Assembly: GCF_900103225.1 (NCBI RefSeq)
Contig: NZ_FNJH01000004.1
Span: forward strand, 186,001-250,000
Length of the DNA: 64,000 bases
Reading direction: 5' to 3'
Source: Pseudomonas congelans
GTDB lineage: Bacteria > Pseudomonadota > Gammaproteobacteria > Pseudomonadales > Pseudomonadaceae
Shown: positions 16,002 to 23,983 of the stretch, piece after piece
How the letters are laid out: the number at the start of each line of letters is the position of its first letter
Position numbering within the stretch: the first letter of the stretch is position 1
Made by a program: the position numbers and the translations under genes
The notes under the pieces: model-generated
What the model was told of the DNA's origin: nothing
The model's input: the letters and a program-made list of their open reading frames with translations, nothing else
The model's database searches: none

Positions 16002-17489
16002 TCAGCGGTTGGCTTTGAAATCCTGCTCGGCTGCCAGGAAACGCGTCTGCATGGACGCAGAAGCAGGCTTGCCGATCAGGCTGAATACCACGATGGCGAT
16101 GCTGGCAAGGATGAAGCCCGGGATGATTTCATACAGTCCCATCGTACTGAACTGTTTCCAGAGCACCACGGTCGCCGCCCCGACAATCACCCCGGCCAGA
16201 GCGCCGTTGCGGGTCATGCCCTTCCACAGCACCGAAATCAGCACTACAGGGCCAAAGGCTGCACCGAAACCGGCCCAGGCGTAACTCACCAGGCCCAGCA
16301 CGCGGTTTTCAGGATTGGCCGCCAGCAGAATGGCGATGATCGCGATCAGCAATACCATTGCTCGACCGACCCAGACCAGTTCGACCTGCGAAGCGCCTTT
16401 GCGCAGGTAAGCCTTGTAGAAGTCCTCGGTCAACGCACTGGAGCACACCAGCAACTGGCAGCTCAGCGTACTCATGACCGCAGCCAGAATGGCCGACAGC
16501 AGCACGCCTGCAACCCAGGGATTGAACAGCAGCTTGGCCAGCTCGATGAATACCCGTTCCGGGTTTTCAGTCACCGGCCCGGCAACCTCCGGGTGCGCCG
16601 AGAAATAGGCGATGCCGAAGAAACCCACCGCCACGGTGCCGCCCAGGCAGAGGATCATCCAGGCCATGGAAATGCGTCGGGCACTGGCAATCGACTTGAC
16701 CGAATCGGCTGCCATGAAGCGCGCCAGGATATGTGGCTGACCGAAATAGCCCAAGCCCCAGCCAAGCAGGGAAATGATGCCGATGAAAGTCGTGTTCTTG
16801 AACATGTCGAAGCTGGTCGGATCTTTCGCTTCAATCGCCAGGAAGGTGGTATCGACGCCGCCCGTTGCCAATAGAACGATGATCGGCGTAAGGATCAGCG
16901 CGAAGATCATCAGCGTGGCCTGCACGGTGTCTGTCCAGCTCACCGCCAGGAAACCACCGACGAAGGTGTAGGCAATGGTCGCCGCAGCACCGGCCCACAG
17001 GGCAGTTTCGTAGGACATGCCGAAGGTGCTTTCAAACAGACGCGCCCCCGCGACGATGCCCGAAGCGCAATAGATGGTGAAGAACACCAGAATCACGATG
17101 GCCGAGATGATGCGCAGCAGGCCACTGTTGTCTTCGAAACGGCTGCTGAAGTAATCCGGCAGGGTCAGTGCGTCGCCGTTGTGCTCTGTCTGCACACGCA
17201 GACGGCCGGCCACGAACAGCCAGTTCAGGTAGGCGCCGATGATAAGACCGATGGCGATCCAGCTCTCCGACAGGCCGGACATATAGATGGCACCGGGCAA
17301 ACCCATCAACAGCCAGCCGCTCATGTCAGAGGCACCTGCTGAAAGGGCGGTGACCACGCTGCCGAGGCTGCGTCCGCCAAGAATGTAGTCCGAAAGGTTA
17401 TTGGTAGAGCGATAGGCCATCAGGCCGATCAATACCATTGCCGCTATATAGATCACGAACGTGATCAAGGTAGGGTTGCTGACACTCAT
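16002..17489 (-). CDS. putP: Sodium/proline symporter PutP
   Basis: PutP is a 13-segment SSS-family inner-membrane carrier that imports L-proline with sodium. The 495-residue product (MSVSNPTLITFVIYIAAM) has the expected length and motifs: GGRSLGSVVTALSAGASDMSGWLLMGLPG, where the family's sodium-binding Asp/Ser residues lie, and a GGFLAVSWTD segment. The open frame extends to 17615, but those 42 residues are not family-like and an AAGGCAGAA leader precedes 17489, so that start is chosen. It is divergent from putA across a 448-base control region holding several GTTGCA motifs. PutA probably represses it when proline is scarce. Confidence 0.95.
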   Translation of the reverse strand: MSVSNPTLITFVIYIAAMVLIGLMAYRSTNNLSDYILGGRSLGSVVTALSAGASDMSGWLLMGLPGAIYMSGLSESWIAIGLIIGAYLNWLFVAGRLRVQTEHNGDALTLPDYFSSRFEDNSGLLRIISAIVILVFFTIYCASGIVAGARLFESTFGMSYETALWAGAAATIAYTFVGGFLAVSWTDTVQATLMIFALILTPIIVLLATGGVDTTFLAIEAKDPTSFDMFKNTTFIGIISLLGWGLGYFGQPHILARFMAADSVKSIASARRISMAWMILCLGGTVAVGFFGIAYFSAHPEVAGPVTENPERVFIELAKLLFNPWVAGVLLSAILAAVMSTLSCQLLVCSSALTEDFYKAYLRKGASQVELVWVGRAMVLLIAIIAILLAANPENRVLGLVSYAWAGFGAAFGPVVLISVLWKGMTRNGALAGVIVGAATVVLWKQFSTMGLYEIIPGFILASIAIVVFSLIGKPASASMQTRFLAAEQDFKANR

Positions 17490-17937
17490 GAGTTCTGCCT
17501 TGGCATTATTTTTATGTTGGCACCCGATGCCAAAGGGAATAGCGACCGATATCCGGCCCATCCCTGCTTTTGCACCCGACACCGCGTTGACTGATCGCTC
17601 CGCAAGGATCGGCAATCAATGACTGGCGGTTGCACCGCAGGAACGAATCCTATTAAACAAAGCAAACAAGGTGCAACCCATTTCATCGCGCAAGTTGTAC
17701 CTGTTACAAAAAACCCGGCGCACGCGCATTTACGCGCCATTTTAGGGCGCTTTCAGTTCAATTTACAAAAAAACGCGCACCAGCATTGAGCGCAGAGTCG
17801 TTTTTATCAACCACTCGCCGGGAACCTCATGAAATATTCTCCAAATCAGGTTGCACCCGGTTGCACCCTACCCCGTCGCGACGCTAATCTGCGCCAAAGC
17901 CGATGCCACCTCCGCGTGGCTATAAAGAGGACAACAC
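17490..17937. promoter_or_regulatory. putP/putA divergent control region with PutA-type operators
   Basis: This 448-base gap has no gene. It contains GTTGCA, the core reported for E. coli PutA operators, at 17629-17634, 17850-17855 and 17860-17865, and its reverse complement TGCAAC at 17672-17677. Each occurrence is embedded in the longer form GGTTGCACC or its complement. The last two sit exactly 10 bases apart, one helical turn. A further TGCAAC lies inside putA at 18079-18084. Confidence 0.7.
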
Positions 17938-20900
17938 ATGGCCACCACCACTCTGGGCGTCAAACTTGACGACCCGACCCGCGAGCGTTTGAAAGCCGCA
18001 GCCAACTCCATCGACCGCACCCCGCACTGGTTGATCAAGCAGGCGATTTTCAATTACCTGGAAAAGCTCGAGAGTGGTGCAACCCTGCTGGAGCTCAACG
18101 GCGTTGCCGGCAAGGACAACGAAGACCGCGGCGAGCTGGTGGAGGATGCAGGACTGCAATGCTTTCTGGATTTTGCCGAGAGCATTCAACCGCAGTCCGT
18201 ATTACGTGCAGCCATCACTTCGGCCTACCGTCGCCCCGAGCAGGAAGTGGTGCCGATGCTGTTGGAGCAGGCCCGCCTGAGCGCACCTGTTGCCGAAGCC
18301 ACCAACAAGATGGCCGCGTCGATTGCGGAGAAACTGCGTAACCAGAAAAGTGCTGGCGGTCGCGCGGGCATCGTTCAAGGCCTGTTGCAGGAGTTTTCAC
18401 TGTCCTCTCAGGAGGGCGTCGCGCTGATGTGCCTGGCCGAAGCACTGCTGCGTATTCCGGACAAGGGCACCCGCGATGCCCTGATTCGCGACAAGATCAG
18501 CAACGGCAACTGGCAGCCGCACCTGGGCAACAGCCCGTCGCTGTTCGTCAACGCCGCCACCTGGGGTTTGCTACTTACCGGCAGGCTGGTTGCCACTCAC
18601 AATGAGGCGGGCCTTACGTCCTCGCTGAGCCGCATCATCGGTAAAAGCGGCGAACCGATGATCCGCAAGGGCGTCGACATGGCCATGCGCCTGATGGGCG
18701 AGCAGTTCGTCACTGGCGAAACCATCGGCGAAGCTCTGGCCAATGCCAGTCGCTTCGAAGCCAAGGGCTTCCGTTACTCCTACGATATGCTGGGTGAAGC
18801 GGCACTCACCGAACATGATGCGCAGAAGTACCTGGCGTCTTACGAGCAGGCTATTCACTCCATCGGCAAGGCCTCCCACGGTCGCGGCATCTACGAAGGT
18901 CCGGGGATTTCCATCAAGCTCTCGGCACTGCACCCACGCTACAGCCGCGCCCAGTATGAGCGGGTGATGGATGAACTGTACCCGCGCCTGCTGTCGCTGA
19001 CCCTGCTCGCCAAGCAATACGACATCGGCCTGAACATCGACGCCGAAGAAGCCGATCGCCTGGAGCTGTCGCTGGATCTGCTCGAACGCTTGTGTTTCGA
19101 ACCGCAGCTCACCGGCTGGAACGGCATCGGTTTCGTGATCCAGGCTTATCAGAAGCGCTGCCCTTATGTAATCGATTACGTGATCGACCTGGCGCGCCGC
19201 AGCCGTCATCGTCTGATGATCCGTCTGGTCAAGGGCGCGTACTGGGACAGTGAGATCAAGCGCGCCCAGGTCGAAGGCCTGGAAGGCTATCCGGTGTACA
19301 CACGCAAGGTGTACACCGACGTGTCGTACATCGCCTGCGCCCGCAAGTTGCTGGCAGCACCGGAAGTCATCTATCCACAATTCGCTACGCACAATGCCCA
19401 CACCCTGGCGGCGATCTACCAGATCGCCGGGCAGAACTATTACCCCGGCCAGTACGAGTTCCAGTGCCTGCATGGCATGGGTGAGCCGTTGTATGAGCAG
19501 GTCGTGGGCAAAGTCGCCGACGGCAAACTGAATCGTCCTTGCCGCGTGTACGCCCCGGTCGGCACTCATGAAACGCTGCTGGCCTATCTGGTTCGGCGCC
19601 TGCTGGAAAACGGCGCCAACACCTCGTTCGTCAACCGGATTGCCGACCATTCGATCTCCATTCAGGAACTGGTGGCCGATCCGGTCAGCCAGATCGAACG
19701 CATGGCGACACAGGAAGGCGGTTTCGGCCTGCCGCACCCGCGCATTCCGCTGCCGCGTGATCTGTACGGAACCGAACGCGCCAACTCCAGCGGCATCGAC
19801 ATGGCCAACGAGCATCGTCTGGCTTCGCTGTCTTCAGCCCTGCTGGCGACCGCGCACAACGACTGGAAAGCTGCCCCGATGCTGGGCTGCCACTCGAGTG
19901 CAGGCACGCTGAGTGCTGCCTTGAACCCATCGGACCTGCGTGACGTGGTCGGTCATGTGCAGGAAGCCTCTCTACAAGACGTCGATAACGCCATCCAGTG
20001 CGCCTTGAGCGCCGGTCCGATCTGGCAGGCGACTCCGCCTGTCGAACGCGCGGCGATTCTGGAGCGTGCCGCTGACTTGATGGAGGCTGAAATCCAGCCA
20101 TTGATGGGCCTGCTGGTCCGTGAAGCGGGCAAAACCTTCGCCAACGCCATCGCCGAAGTGCGCGAGGCCGTGGACTTCCTGCGCTACTACGCCGTGCAGG
20201 CGCGCAACGACTTTACCAACGACGGTCACCGTCCGTTGGGCCCGGTGGTCTGCATCAGCCCGTGGAACTTCCCGCTGGCGATTTTCAGTGGCCAGGTGGC
20301 AGCTGCATTGGCGGCAGGTAACCCGGTGCTGGCCAAACCTGCCGAGCAGACACCGCTGATCGCCGCACAGGCCGTGCGCCTGCTGCTTGAAGCGGGCATC
20401 CCGGAAGGCGTGGTGCAATTGCTGCCCGGACGCGGCGAAACCGTAGGTGCCGGGCTGGTCGGCGACGAACGTGTCAAAGGCGTCATGTTTACCGGCTCGA
20501 CCGAGGTCGCCCGCCTGCTGCAACGCAATGTAGCGGGTCGCCTGGACTCACAGGGTCGCCCCATTCCGCTGATCGCCGAAACCGGTGGCCAGAACGCGAT
20601 GATTGTCGACTCGTCGGCGCTGACCGAACAGGTGGTGATCGACGTAGTGTCTTCGGCATTCGACAGCGCCGGTCAACGTTGCTCGGCACTGCGCGTGCTG
20701 TGCCTGCAGGAAGACTCTGCCGACCGCGTCATCGAAATGCTCAAGGGCGCGATGGCCGAGAGCCGCCTCGGCAATCCGGAACGCCTGTCCGTGGACATCG
20801 GCCCGGTGATCGACGCAGAGGCCAAGGCGGGCATCGAAAAACACATCCAGGCCATGCGCGACAAGGGCCGCACGGTCTATCAGGTGGCCATCGCCGACAG

Positions 20901-21891
20901 CGCCGAACTCAAGCGTGGCACTTATGTGATGCCAACCTTGATCGAACTGGAAAGCTTCGATGAGCTGCAACGCGAAATCTTCGGTCCGGTACTGCACGTG
21001 GTGCGTTACAAGCGCAAGGAGCTTGGCCTGCTGATCGACCAGATCAATGCGTCCGGTTATGGCCTGACTCTGGGCGTGCATACCCGCATCGACGAGACGA
21101 TCGCCAAGGTCATCGATAACGTCCATGCCGGCAACGTCTACGTCAACCGCAACATCGTCGGCGCAGTGGTGGGCGTTCAGCCATTCGGCGGCGAAGGCCT
21201 GTCCGGCACCGGCCCCAAAGCCGGTGGCCCCCTTTACCTGTATCGCCTGCTGTCGACGCGCCCGCAGGATGCCATCGAGAAATCGTTCGTCCGCAGCGAC
21301 GCGCTGTCTGCACCGGATACGCGCCTGCGTGAAGTGCTGGGCAAGCCGCTGCAGTCACTGAAGGCCTGGGCTGCCAGCCACCAGCAAACTGATCTGGACA
21401 CCCTGTGCAGCCAATACGCCGAGCAATCGCAAAGCGGCATCACCCGCCAGTTGGCGGGCCCGACGGGCGAGCGCAACAGCTACGCGATCCTGCCGCGTGA
21501 ACATGTACTTTGCCTGGCTGACGACGAGAACGACCTGCTGATTCAACTGGCGGCGGTCCTGGCTGTGGGCGGCTCTGCGGTGTGGCCGGAAACCGACATC
21601 AGCAAACCGCTCCGCGCCCGTCTGCCAAAGGACGTGCAGGCACGCATCAAACTGATACCTGACTGGACCAAGGACGAAGTCGCCATCGACGCCGTCCTGC
21701 ACCACGGCGACTCCGATCAGCTACGCGCCATCTGCCAGCAGATCGCACAACGCAGCGGTGCCATCGTCGGCGTCAACGGCCTGTCCCACGGCGAAACCAA
21801 CGTGCCGCTGGAACGTCTGGTGATCGAGCGGGCTTTGAGCGTCAATACTGCGGCGGCGGGTGGCAATGCGAGCCTGATGACGATCGGCTGA
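17938..21891 (+). CDS. putA: Trifunctional PutA: proline dehydrogenase, P5C dehydrogenase and repressor
   Basis: PutA oxidises proline to glutamate in two steps, FAD-dependent then NAD-dependent, and in its reduced state binds the inner membrane. The 1317-residue product begins with a ribbon-helix-helix DNA-binding domain (TTTLGVKLDDPTRERLKAAA, 1-47), so it should also be the put repressor. The PRODH barrel follows (about 260-610, with IKLSALHPRY, KGAYWDSEIKRAQ and FATHNAHTLAA), then the P5CDH domain with SPWNFPLAIF and catalytic Cys915 in SAGQRCSALR. The C-terminal domain after about 1110 is typical of long PutAs. It is divergent from putP. The length is normal and nothing is missing. Confidence 0.97.
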   Translation: MATTTLGVKLDDPTRERLKAAANSIDRTPHWLIKQAIFNYLEKLESGATLLELNGVAGKDNEDRGELVEDAGLQCFLDFAESIQPQSVLRAAITSAYRRPEQEVVPMLLEQARLSAPVAEATNKMAASIAEKLRNQKSAGGRAGIVQGLLQEFSLSSQEGVALMCLAEALLRIPDKGTRDALIRDKISNGNWQPHLGNSPSLFVNAATWGLLLTGRLVATHNEAGLTSSLSRIIGKSGEPMIRKGVDMAMRLMGEQFVTGETIGEALANASRFEAKGFRYSYDMLGEAALTEHDAQKYLASYEQAIHSIGKASHGRGIYEGPGISIKLSALHPRYSRAQYERVMDELYPRLLSLTLLAKQYDIGLNIDAEEADRLELSLDLLERLCFEPQLTGWNGIGFVIQAYQKRCPYVIDYVIDLARRSRHRLMIRLVKGAYWDSEIKRAQVEGLEGYPVYTRKVYTDVSYIACARKLLAAPEVIYPQFATHNAHTLAAIYQIAGQNYYPGQYEFQCLHGMGEPLYEQVVGKVADGKLNRPCRVYAPVGTHETLLAYLVRRLLENGANTSFVNRIADHSISIQELVADPVSQIERMATQEGGFGLPHPRIPLPRDLYGTERANSSGIDMANEHRLASLSSALLATAHNDWKAAPMLGCHSSAGTLSAALNPSDLRDVVGHVQEASLQDVDNAIQCALSAGPIWQATPPVERAAILERAADLMEAEIQPLMGLLVREAGKTFANAIAEVREAVDFLRYYAVQARNDFTNDGHRPLGPVVCISPWNFPLAIFSGQVAAALAAGNPVLAKPAEQTPLIAAQAVRLLLEAGIPEGVVQLLPGRGETVGAGLVGDERVKGVMFTGSTEVARLLQRNVAGRLDSQGRPIPLIAETGGQNAMIVDSSALTEQVVIDVVSSAFDSAGQRCSALRVLCLQEDSADRVIEMLKGAMAESRLGNPERLSVDIGPVIDAEAKAGIEKHIQAMRDKGRTVYQVAIADSAELKRGTYVMPTLIELESFDELQREIFGPVLHVVRYKRKELGLLIDQINASGYGLTLGVHTRIDETIAKVIDNVHAGNVYVNRNIVGAVVGVQPFGGEGLSGTGPKAGGPLYLYRLLSTRPQDAIEKSFVRSDALSAPDTRLREVLGKPLQSLKAWAASHQQTDLDTLCSQYAEQSQSGITRQLAGPTGERNSYAILPREHVLCLADDENDLLIQLAAVLAVGGSAVWPETDISKPLRARLPKDVQARIKLIPDWTKDEVAIDAVLHHGDSDQLRAICQQIAQRSGAIVGVNGLSHGETNVPLERLVIERALSVNTAAAGGNASLMTIG

Positions 21892-22148
21892 TGCCATGCG
21901 GTAACAGCTGACGCAGAGCGTCACGAAAGGCATTCCCACGCTGGAGCGTGCGGAACGGGAGGTGTCGAAGGACACCGACCGTCCCCATGCTCTGACATGA
22001 CTATCGTGCCAATGCTCCGCGTTGGCACGCAGTTCTGACCACTCTCGATACCCCCTGCACACGCTTGACCATCACCCGAATCAATCTTGCTACCCTCCCC
22101 CCTCAACCCGACCTAGACTTGAGCCATTCCAAGAACAGGTACGCCATC
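21892..22148. repeat. Intergenic P. syringae-type repeat, copy a
   Basis: The gap between putA and the acyl-CoA dehydrogenase holds GACTATCGTGCCAATGCTCC followed by a GCGTTGGCACGC arm (about 21998-22031), a self-complementary unit of the same type as copies at 44102-44151 and 60494-60545. Flanking CCCACGCTGGAGCGTG and GACGCAGAGCGTCA elements are further members. No gene is seen. Confidence 0.6.
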
Positions 22149-23951
22149 ATGTCCGAGTCGCTGCTCAGTTCCCGAAATCTGGCTTTCGAGCTGTATGAAG
22201 TGCTGGACGCCGAAGGTCTGACACGTCGCGAGCGCTTTGCCGAGCATTCGCGGGAAACCTTTGATGCGGCGCTGGGGACGGCGCGCGCCATTGCGGAAAA
22301 ATACTTCGCACCGCACAACCGCAAGGCAGACGAAAACGAGCCGCGCTATGAAAATGGCGAAGCGATCCTGATACCAGAGGTCAAGCCCGCGATAGACGCG
22401 TTTCTCGAGGCAGGCTTTCTCAATGCATCACGCGATTTCGACGCAGGCGGCATGCAGTTGCCCACGCTGCTGTCGCAAGCCTGTTTTGCCCACTTTCAGG
22501 CTGCCAATGTCGGCACCACGTCGTATCCGTTTCTGACGATGGGCGCCGCCAACCTGATCGAGAGTTTTGCCGACGACGAGCAGAAGCAGCGTTTTCTGCA
22601 ACCCATGCTCGAAGGACGCTTCTTCGGCACCATGGCGCTGACCGAGCCGCATGCCGGCTCGTCGCTGTCAGATATCCGTACGCGCGCCGAGCCGGCAGGC
22701 GACGGCACTTATCGACTGCGTGGCAACAAGATATTCATTTCCTGCGGTGATCATGCGCTTTCGGAAAACATCGTGCACATGGTCCTGGCAAAACTGCCGA
22801 ATGCGCCAGGCGGGGTCAAAGGCATCTCGCTGTTCATCGTGCCCAAGTTTCTGGTCAACGATGACGGCAGCCTCGGCACGCGCAACGATGTGCTGCTGGC
22901 TGGCCTGTTTCACAAGATGGGCTGGAAAGGCACTACTTCCACCGCGCTGAATTTCGGCGATAACGGTGAGTGTGTCGGCTATCTGGTGGGCAAACCTCAC
23001 CATGGCTTGAATTACATGTTCCAGATGATGAACGAAGCGCGCATCGGCGTCGGGCTTGGTGCGGCGATGCTGGGTTATTCCGGCTACCTTTATTCACTGG
23101 AGTACGCCCGCGAGCGGCCGCAAGGACGCTTGCCGGACAGCAAAAGCCCGGACAGCAAACCGGTATCCATCATTGAACATGCTGATGTGCGGCGCATGCT
23201 GCTGACCCAGAAAGCTTACGTGGAAGGCGCGTTTGACCTGTGCCTGTACGCCTCGCGACTGTTCGATGACACGCAGACCGGCGAAACCGAAGACGATCGC
23301 AAGCACGCACACGAACTGCTGGACCTGCTGACCCCGGTGGTCAAGTCCTGGCCGTCGGAGTTCTGCCTGAAGGCCAACGAACTGGCGATCCAGGTCCTGG
23401 GCGGCCACGGTTACACGCGCGAATACCCGGTCGAGCAGTATTACCGGGATAACCGCCTCAATCCGATTCATGAAGGCACTCACGGCATCCAGTCACTTGA
23501 TCTGCTGGGCCGCAAGCTGGCTCAGAATGGCGGCACCGGTCTCAAGCAACTGCTGCGCCTGATCTCGGCGACCTGCGAACGCGCCCAGGCCCATCAGTCA
23601 CTCGACAAGCTGCGCCAGCCCCTGCAGCAACTGGTTGCACGCGTGCAGGCCGTCACCCTCGGGCTGCTGACCGATCTGGCCCAGGGCAGAATCACCAGCA
23701 CGCTGGCCAACTCGGCGCTGTACCTCAAGGCATTCGGCCACGCGGCAGTCGGTTGGCGATGGCTCGAACAGGCGATCCGCGCAGAAGAAGGTTTGAGCCG
23801 CGGCAATCAGGCCGACAACGACTTTTACCGCGGCAAGCTGCAGGCAGCCCGATACTTCCTGACATGGGAAGTACCGGGCTGCCATCATGAACTGGCGATT
23901 CTGGAGAGCCGCGATGAAACCTGCCTGTCGATGCGCGGTGAGTGGTTTTAA
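22149..23951 (+). CDS. Acyl-CoA dehydrogenase, long form with C-terminal extension
   Basis: The 600-residue protein is a flavin acyl-CoA dehydrogenase: the FAD-contact motif MALTEPHAGSSLSDI lies near residue 160, and IQVLGGHGYTREYPVEQYYRDNR with the probable catalytic Glu in NPIHEGTHGIQ near 442. The C-terminal extension of over 100 residues (WLEQAIRAEEG...TWEVPGCHHEL) is that of the DmdC-like or long-chain ACAD group, so substrates such as methylmercaptopropionyl-CoA or a fatty acyl-CoA are possible but unproven. The frame extends to 22065; ATG at 22149 (MSESLLSSRNLAFELYEVL) is chosen by family similarity. It seems monocistronic and converges with the toxin-like gene. Confidence 0.88.
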   Translation: MSESLLSSRNLAFELYEVLDAEGLTRRERFAEHSRETFDAALGTARAIAEKYFAPHNRKADENEPRYENGEAILIPEVKPAIDAFLEAGFLNASRDFDAGGMQLPTLLSQACFAHFQAANVGTTSYPFLTMGAANLIESFADDEQKQRFLQPMLEGRFFGTMALTEPHAGSSLSDIRTRAEPAGDGTYRLRGNKIFISCGDHALSENIVHMVLAKLPNAPGGVKGISLFIVPKFLVNDDGSLGTRNDVLLAGLFHKMGWKGTTSTALNFGDNGECVGYLVGKPHHGLNYMFQMMNEARIGVGLGAAMLGYSGYLYSLEYARERPQGRLPDSKSPDSKPVSIIEHADVRRMLLTQKAYVEGAFDLCLYASRLFDDTQTGETEDDRKHAHELLDLLTPVVKSWPSEFCLKANELAIQVLGGHGYTREYPVEQYYRDNRLNPIHEGTHGIQSLDLLGRKLAQNGGTGLKQLLRLISATCERAQAHQSLDKLRQPLQQLVARVQAVTLGLLTDLAQGRITSTLANSALYLKAFGHAAVGWRWLEQAIRAEEGLSRGNQADNDFYRGKLQAARYFLTWEVPGCHHELAILESRDETCLSMRGEWF

Positions 23952-23983
23952 GCAGACAGGACGCAGGTTCGGCATACGGTCAA

